Origin: Limonium bicolor
Taxonomy: Eukaryota; Streptophyta; Magnoliopsida; Caryophyllales; Plumbaginaceae
Direction of reading: 5' to 3'
Assembly (NCBI GenBank): GCA_023374045.1
Contig: CM041776.1
Span: 116,235,793-116,299,792, forward strand
Length of the DNA stretch: 64,000 nucleotides
Position 1 is the stretch's first letter; each line of letters starts with the position of its first letter. Below the pieces are notes generated by a model. That model searched no databases and was not told where the DNA came from. It saw only the letters and a list, made by a program, of their open reading frames with translations. The position numbers and the translations under genes were made by a program. Of this stretch, positions 58,192 through 64,000 are shown in pieces.

Positions 58192-58398
58192 GTCCTAGAG
58201 CCTGAGAGACTATCCATTGAGCCAACCATGAGATATGTCGAGACCCCTGTGAGAATCCTTGATAGGAAGACCAGAGACACTCGCCATAAGTCCAAACGAA
58301 TGGTGAAAGTTCTATGGTCAAACCATGATGTCGAAGAAGCGACATGGGAATTAGAAGACGCCATGAAGGTGAAGTACCCACAGTTATTCATAGACTAG
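58192..58398 (+). pseudogene. Chromodomain C-terminus of the integrase
   Basis: Begins [20 protein letters not shown], then RILDRKTRDTRHKSKRMVKV and LWSNHDVEEATWELEDAMKV, ending YPQLFID and TAG. This is the reduced chromodomain of Tekay/Del chromoviruses, which targets integration to chromatin. It follows a deletion that removed the integrase C-terminal subdomain, and its frame is not joined to 57999-58205. Confidence 0.8.
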
Positions 58399-58809
58399 AT
58401 AGTCTAGCACTTAGCGGGTATGGGTACGGGGCGTACCCCTTTTAAGGGGGGTAGAGCCTTTTTGCTTTTGCATTGCTTCGGGTTAGCATTGCATAGTGTG
58501 TAGGTACTGTAGTATGTTTTGATGGCACATGTAGTGTGGAGTGTATTTGGTATGTATGTGTAATGTGCAATGTATGGATGTGTATGTACGATGTGTAATG
58601 TATTGGTGGAATGTGTATTGTGGAATGATGTATAAGGAAGTGTGTATTGTGTATGTGAATTGCACATGATGCCTGATTTGTGTATGCTTGTATGCAGAAG
58701 AATTAAACACCTCGTAGGTGGTACTAAGATGCATTATGGCAATTGGTTTGCCTAATGAGTAGCATTATTAAACCATGAACCTTGAGCAACTTTGAGGGCA
58801 AAGTTTCTT
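58399..58809 (+). other. Untranslated 3' interior of the chromovirus
   Basis: GT-rich stretch (58490-58660, 'tgtgtatgtgaatgt') with no coding motif; a second polypurine string AAGGGGGGTAG at 58444. Minus-strand open frames (58404-58734) reflect the ACA/TAC repeats. Confidence 0.6.
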
Positions 58810-58822
58810 AAGGGGGGTAGAT
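58810..58822 (+). promoter_or_regulatory. Polypurine tract
   Basis: AAGGGGGGTAGAT directly before the 3' LTR start TGAAATACCCC. Confidence 0.8.
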
Positions 58823-60714
58823 TGAAATACCCCGTAATTAAACATAGTGATTAATTAGGCTAATACATATTTTAGAAGCTTATCTAAGTCTATGTAAATA
58901 TTAGGGAACAAATCCCGAAGAAAACGGATCCTTAAAACGGATTAAAAACACAAATGATCCTTAAAGCGCATTTTTTGAGGAAACCAGGAAAACACGACTT
59001 TAAGAGGGTCAAATAGACTCGTAACAATTTTGGTCAACCAAATAGTCATTAATAAACAGTAGTGAAGGTCTAGAACCAATAAAATCAATAAAACGAGAAA
59101 ATAGTAAAAACTGTCAAAAACGGGAAGTTGTGGGGTAAAAACATAAATAAACCAAACTAGTGTGTCCACTATTGCAAATACAATTTTAAAACTCACATGG
59201 GGGCTGTGTGTGAGCCGGCCGATTTGAGCCCCTCTCTCTCACACTCTTATTTTAATTGTCCCTAATTTGCTAAAGGACAACATAATAAATTAAAGCAAAA
59301 ACAAAAAGTAACTTACCTTTTACCTTCTCTTCTTACTCTCTCATTTCCCCACTTCACTCATGTACAGCACCCTCCTCCCTTACTCTCTATTTCTCTTCTT
59401 CTTCCTTGGGCGATAACAATGGAGAAGTGAAAAAACCCACACAAACCCCACTTCTCCTCTTGTTAACTACCCAAATCTCCTCCAAAAATTACAAAACTTG
59501 TACCATTGGAATCCTCTCATCAAGGAGAACACATTCCTCCTTTCAAAATCCGAAAACACTCATTTTCATCTCCATGGGTGTACTGCATTTTGAGCTTGAA
59601 GACCACCATTAGAACCACCTTCATCTCCTTGTCATTTTGAGGTAAAAATAATCTTGAAAACTTACCTTTTTCTAGCACTTGGTGGCAAAACGAAAATCAA
59701 ACTAAACCCTTGTTTGGTGCCTTGTGTTCTAGCCGATTTTGGCATCCTTGGAGAGTGAGAAATCTTGTTCTTGAGCAACTCTAAGCTTCACCTACTCCTT
59801 TGCAAGGTAATATATTTCCTAAACCCTAAAATGTGCCTTAAGCTCTAAAAATGGTTAAGGGTTAGTTTTTGTATTGAAATGTGGATACCAATGGGCTGTA
59901 GATTTAGAGAATTGAAGTTCTATAATCCGTGGGAAGAGAGGAAAAGAGGAAAGAAAGAAGAAAGGAGAAGGAAGGATGAACTAATAAGAGAACAAGGTAA
60001 ATTGCATTCACTTGTGTAGATTATAATGTATTGTGTAACAGTTTTTTGTAGTTTAAAATGTGTATTGTAAAATGGTAATGAGTAGTAGTGTAATGTGGAA
60101 GAAGAACCAAACTGTTTTGAAGCTTAAAAGACATTTTAAAACTTGTTGAAACCTAGAGGGAATTAGATGTTGTGTGTAGGAAATTTAATGAGTGTTTGAT
60201 GTTTAGTTGTTGTGTTGGAGAGCTCGGTATATTGTGTTGTTTATAAACAGGTGAATTGGGTAACAATGTGTGAATAGAACATGTGGTGAGAATGTAAAAA
60301 TATAGGGGAGACCATGTCAAATTTTACCTAGAAACTAGAGAACTTAAGAACTAGAAACTAGGTGGGAAATTACTTTGAAAACAGATTTTTATAAGGAGCT
60401 TGGTAGTGGGTAGGTTAGGAGAGATGGATAATGCATTATAAGCCTTATGAATAACATTAGAAGAGGGAGCTATAGAAGAAGAAAGTGAGAATCAAAATCT
60501 GTAGCATAACTATGCTAGGAAGAAACAATGTAAGTGTTGTAATGAAATTTGGGAAGAACAAGTGTGTAAATTAGTGTAGAAATGAGTAAGGAGTTAATGG
60601 ATGAACTAAGGTGGATTAGAAGGTCTAAATAGTGTGAAAACATGGGATTAAGTGTAGGAACAATGAGGAAGTAATGGGTAAGAAGAAGGATTGAAAACAG
60701 AAATAAAAATGCAA

Positions 60715-61050
60715 TTATTGGACTGGACCGACCTTGGGACCGGACTTGCAAGGTCGGTCAAGCCCAGATTTACATAGACGGAAAGCTACTAGAATGGACC
60801 GACCTTGCGACCGGACTTGCAAGGTCGGTTGGCCTAAAAATTTCCCGTAATGAAACCCACTGGAATGAACCGACCTTGGGACCGAACTTGTACAAGGTCG
60901 GTCGAGTCCAGAATGTCGAAACCAAAACACACTGTAACGGACCGACCTTGAGACCGGCTTGCAAGGTCGGTCGGGCCTGAAATTTTCCAGCGTATTACCC
61001 TACTGACTTCGACCAACCTTGGGTCCGACCCTGGGTAAGGTCGGTCGAGT
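60715..61050. repeat. Hairpin array in 3' LTR
   Basis: Five units matching 50685-51020, with independent changes such as ggtcggttg for ggtcggtcgg and a lost base in 'gagaccggcttg'. Confidence 0.92.
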
Positions 61051-61078
61051 CATACAAAAAAAAATATTATTATTATTA

Positions 61079-61488
61079 GGGAAAATTCACGATATACCCC
61101 TGTTTTCTTTCGTAATTCACAATATACCCCTGTGATTTTCGTAATTCAACTTTAAACATGCTTAAATGTTGTCCAAAATTGATGAAACTTTACATGGACG
61201 ATGCTAATGTGTTATATTTTGGTCCAATATCAAATTTGAAGTTTTTTAAGCTCACATGTGAACTGTGGGATCCAATGAATATGTGATTGTTCATTGGGCC
61301 CCATAGGTCACATGCGAGCTTTAAAAACTTCAAATTTGAGATTGGACCAAAATATAACACTTTTGCATCGTCCATGTAAAGTTTCATCAATTTTGGACAA
61401 CATTTAAGCATGTTTAAAGTTGAATTACTAAAACCACAGGGGTATATTATGAATTATGAAAGAAAAGGGGTATCTCGTGAATTTTCCC
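61079..61488. mobile_element. Foldback MITE (410 bp), probably Mutator-like
   Basis: GGGAAAATTCACGATATACC at one end and its complement (TCTCGTGAATTTTCCC) at the other. The whole element is one inverted repeat with arms of about 195 bases and only a short centre near 61283. TTATTATTA on both sides (61070-61078, 61489-61497) would be a 9-bp target duplication, typical of Mutator-like elements, though it sits in an (ATT)n tract. Absent at the same place in the 5' LTR (51027-51075), so it inserted after the retrotransposon. No transposase. Confidence 0.9.
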
Positions 61489-62690
61489 TTATTATTATTA
61501 TAATAAGTATATATAGATATATATATGTATACCCACATATACATATGTACATATATATAGAAGTGCATCATTCTTAAGTAAGGAAATAAACTTGAAGTAT
61601 GAAATGGGCTTCATAACCACTTAGGAGTTGTAAGAATTAGTAAGTATGTCTAAGAAAAAGTAATGGAGTAAGAGTTACATAAATAATAGTTATTAACCAT
61701 ACAACTCCATGTATGTTATAGGACTTGATTTGTGAACACCGAAGGAAAGTTGGTTCGAGTACAACGGAGAACGGTATGAACTTCTCATGCCCCGTATGCT
61801 ACCTTGGTTACTCTGATTTGTGTGATGTGTGCTAATTGATCACCAAATAAGATAAACGCATAAATCGAAACTATTATGCTTACTCGTGATATTGTGATAT
61901 TGTTCCTTGTTTGGATAGTATCTTTAAATCATAGTTTGTATAATTCATGAAATGTATGGATGATAATGAGTGTGTGTATGTTTGATGTACTTTGTCGTGA
62001 CCGAATAATATTGTGATTGGACTTCTAACTAATTCCTAACAAGCTAACCAATCTAACATAATAAATTGGTAAATTGGAATGAGTAGAAGTCCGATATAGT
62101 TTCGGCCACGCGTGAGGAGGCGGAGAGACAAGAGGTTGGATCCAATTCCTGGTTTTTAATCTTTTCCACGGCCCAAACCCCTTAAATGGGTAGCATCCTG
62201 GATTAGTGAGCCACCTAAAGCCCGGTGGTGGGATGGTGTAGTCCCTGCCCGGAGGTCATACCGTCTTAACATGAGTAATAGTAAGTAAGTAAGAGTAAGT
62301 AAATGAGAATGAAAAAGTAAGTAATAAAGTATGGATGTGTTTGAGTAAGTATTGTGTAATGAGTAAAAGAGTAATAAACATCCGATTTACCCGGATGTGT
62401 AATTGGCTAACCCTTGAGAAGGTATGTACTGTGGATGCTATTGTATTACTGTTGCCTTATGTATTGAAATGTGTATGGATATGTTATGTATGTAAAGCAT
62501 GTATGCATGTCTAAAATGAACCGCATGTTTAGTCGACCTCAAATAGTCGGCGTGCCCTTGTTAGCACGCTGTATATGCGAAGTTTATATGCAGCTTCTTG
62601 CTGAGCCCCTTTGGGCACCATTTTTAATATATCCAGGTATGCGTGAAGGGTGAAGACTTGGTGAGAACAAGATGGTTTCTTTTTTGATGT

Positions 62691-64000
62691 TGTAACACCC
62701 CTACCATTAATACTATCATTACCGTCCAATCTCCTCGTACTTCCAGATTCACGCAGCGGATACATACTTACTTACAATGGGTGATACAATGCCGTTAGCC
62801 ACCCACGTGACTAACAAGGCTACTACTATTACATACAGCATCGGTCTGATGGACCGGAATCCCGAGTACTACACATCTACAATACCTATACCATTCTCCA
62901 GTTCAATACTACTATATTCCGTTCAACACTTTACTCCTTTACAATACCATACCATACAATATACATAACCGAGTTTACTAGGTTCCGAATACAAATACAA
63001 TACTTCTTCCAAGTTCCTATGTACTCATTAAGAGTCTATGATTACCCATTCCTCACAACTATTTACTTCCCAAGTACAAGGGTGTACCACTTGATACACT
63101 TCTACATTCTACTTCTACTATCCGAGTGTAGCCACCGGTCTCTTACCTTGACACACCCGCTTCGGGTACCTGCACACTAAAAAATGTTCCCTGAAGGGGT
63201 CAGCTTTCGCCGAGCATGATAACCGCATACCCCGCGTACTAGTGAGGGTACGCCGACCACTTGGTCGAATACATGCGGTTCGTTTTCATACTAACATACA
63301 AGCATACATGCTCTTATACATGATATTACAATACATTACGCATAACATACACACATACATACACTTCATTACATACAGGAAGTACAACATGAACCATCCA
63401 ATACATACTTACCTTTTCCGGATTACACATTCACACTACATACACAATATACAATACTTGTTAGCTTCATTGGTCCACCCGGGTTAATCGGGTGGAGATT
63501 ACTTTTTTACTCGTTACTTCATACATACACATACATACTCATACATACTTACGGATCCGTACTTACTTACTCTTACTCTTACTCAAGTTAAGTCGTCGGG
63601 ACCTCCGGCCCTGGGGACTACTCCGTCCCACCTCCGGGATTTACTTGACTCACCAAACCGGGATGCTACCCATTTAAGGGATTTGGGCCGCGGACCAGTT
63701 TAAGAGTCAAGAATTGCAGCCAACCTCTTGTGACTCCGCATCCTCACGCGTGGCCGAAGCTATATCGCACTTTTACTCACTTAAGTTAGGAGTTAGATAG
63801 TTAGGAATTAGCACAAGTCAACATCCAAGCCACAATAATACAATGCACATATACACATACATACGAGGTACGATACATTACACAAGTACAATGCGAGGTT
63901 CGAATACCATTCATCATCATTCATATATTTCATGAATTCTACAAACTAGTGCTCAAGACAATAAATATCAAGCGCAACATAAGTCAAGCACGGGTAAGTG
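62691..64000 (-). mobile_element. Inverted gypsy LTR, start only
   Basis: TGTAACACCCCTACCATTAA is the reverse complement of the LTR end seen at 52678. The block 'cgttagccacccacgtgactaacaaggctact' matches the antisense of 52547-52577 and 11805-11830, and 63226-63270 carries the 'agcacgcgg...gtcggcgt' block inverted. Related to but distinct from the LTR it interrupts. The preceding bases GATGT (62686-62690) would be the target duplication if the partner copy lies beyond the window. Confidence 0.8.

Larger units (their letters stand above)
48832..62690 (+). mobile_element. Ty3/gypsy chromovirus (Tekay/Del-like) carrying an AlkB-type gene
   Basis: Nearly complete element: 5' LTR 48832-52678, primer site 52684, gag 52905-54333 with short introns, AlkB-like dioxygenase about 54500-55230, pol 55369-58398 (protease, RT, RNase H, integrase, chromodomain), polypurine tract 58810, 3' LTR from 58823. 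The order PR-RT-RH-IN plus a C-terminal chromodomain and the initiator-Met primer site place it in the chromoviruses. The two LTRs align along their length with scattered differences, so insertion is not very recent. At 62690 the 3' LTR is broken by an inverted LTR; its last ~410 bases are not in the window. Confidence 0.92.
58823..62690 (+). mobile_element. 3' LTR of the chromovirus, interrupted
   Basis: Parallels 48832-52265 throughout. Carries the foldback element 61079-61488 and about 50 extra bases at 60288-60340. Stops at 62690 ('gatggtttcttttttgatgt') where an inverted LTR begins; the last ~410 bases of the LTR are absent from the window. Confidence 0.9.

Overview
The window looks like a transposon-dense, probably pericentromeric or otherwise heterochromatic stretch of a flowering-plant nuclear genome. 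It contains Ty3/gypsy LTRs with plant initiator-Met primer sites, a chromodomain-type (Tekay/Del-like) pol, a Ty1/copia remnant, a CACTA DNA transposon, Tat/Ogre-like long LTRs and a foldback MITE. I see no intact host gene. Almost every coding stretch belongs to a mobile element and is broken by stops or frameshifts, and many stops look like CpG/CpHpG methylation decay (CGA to TGA, CAG to TAG, TGG to TGA/TAG).

Layout. 1-1380: minus-strand gypsy element leaving the window on the left (gag start, primer site, partial LTR). 1381-7927: plus-strand element of a second LTR family with no recognisable protein (LARD-like, many internal tandem repeats). 7928-20969: a CACTA transposon inserted in that LTR; it carries transposase pieces and a decayed Ulp1/C48 peptidase, is split by a 4.5-kb solo LTR (11710-16242) with a clear 5-bp target duplication, and lacks a visible right end. 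20970-26808: another minus-strand gypsy LTR, itself holding a complete solo LTR of the second family (24865-26649, target duplication CACCC). 26809-35560: a plus-strand LTR with element interior on both sides. 35560-38500: minus-strand copia remnant. 38510-39410: LTR fragment. 39411-48831: very long Tat/Ogre-like LTR followed by an interior built of tandem arrays, including a 180-bp higher-order repeat. 48832-62690: nearly complete gypsy chromovirus. 62691-64000: start of an inverted related LTR inside the chromovirus 3' LTR.

The most interesting object is the 48832-62690 element. Between gag and protease it carries a decayed but recognisable AlkB-type 2-oxoglutarate/Fe(II) dioxygenase (about 54500-55230), resembling plant ALKBH1-like proteins. 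Its gag is interrupted by two short GT-AG gaps whose removal keeps the reading frame. A third donor at 54334 can be joined in frame to an acceptor at 55368, so the AlkB gene would sit inside an intron of gag-pol and has its own stop codon and an AATAAA 70 bases later. The sequence suggests that splicing chose between gag-pol and an AlkB message. The RT (FIED for FIDD), RNase H (D to V), integrase (frameshift, C-terminal deletion) and AlkB (first iron ligand His to Asn) are all damaged, so this copy is dead.

A second theme is dyad-symmetric repeat arrays. Three different LTR families carry arrays of short GC-rich hairpins (GGTCGG/CCGACC or GTCCGG/CCGGAC), and two families have the primer-binding site folded into an inverted repeat.
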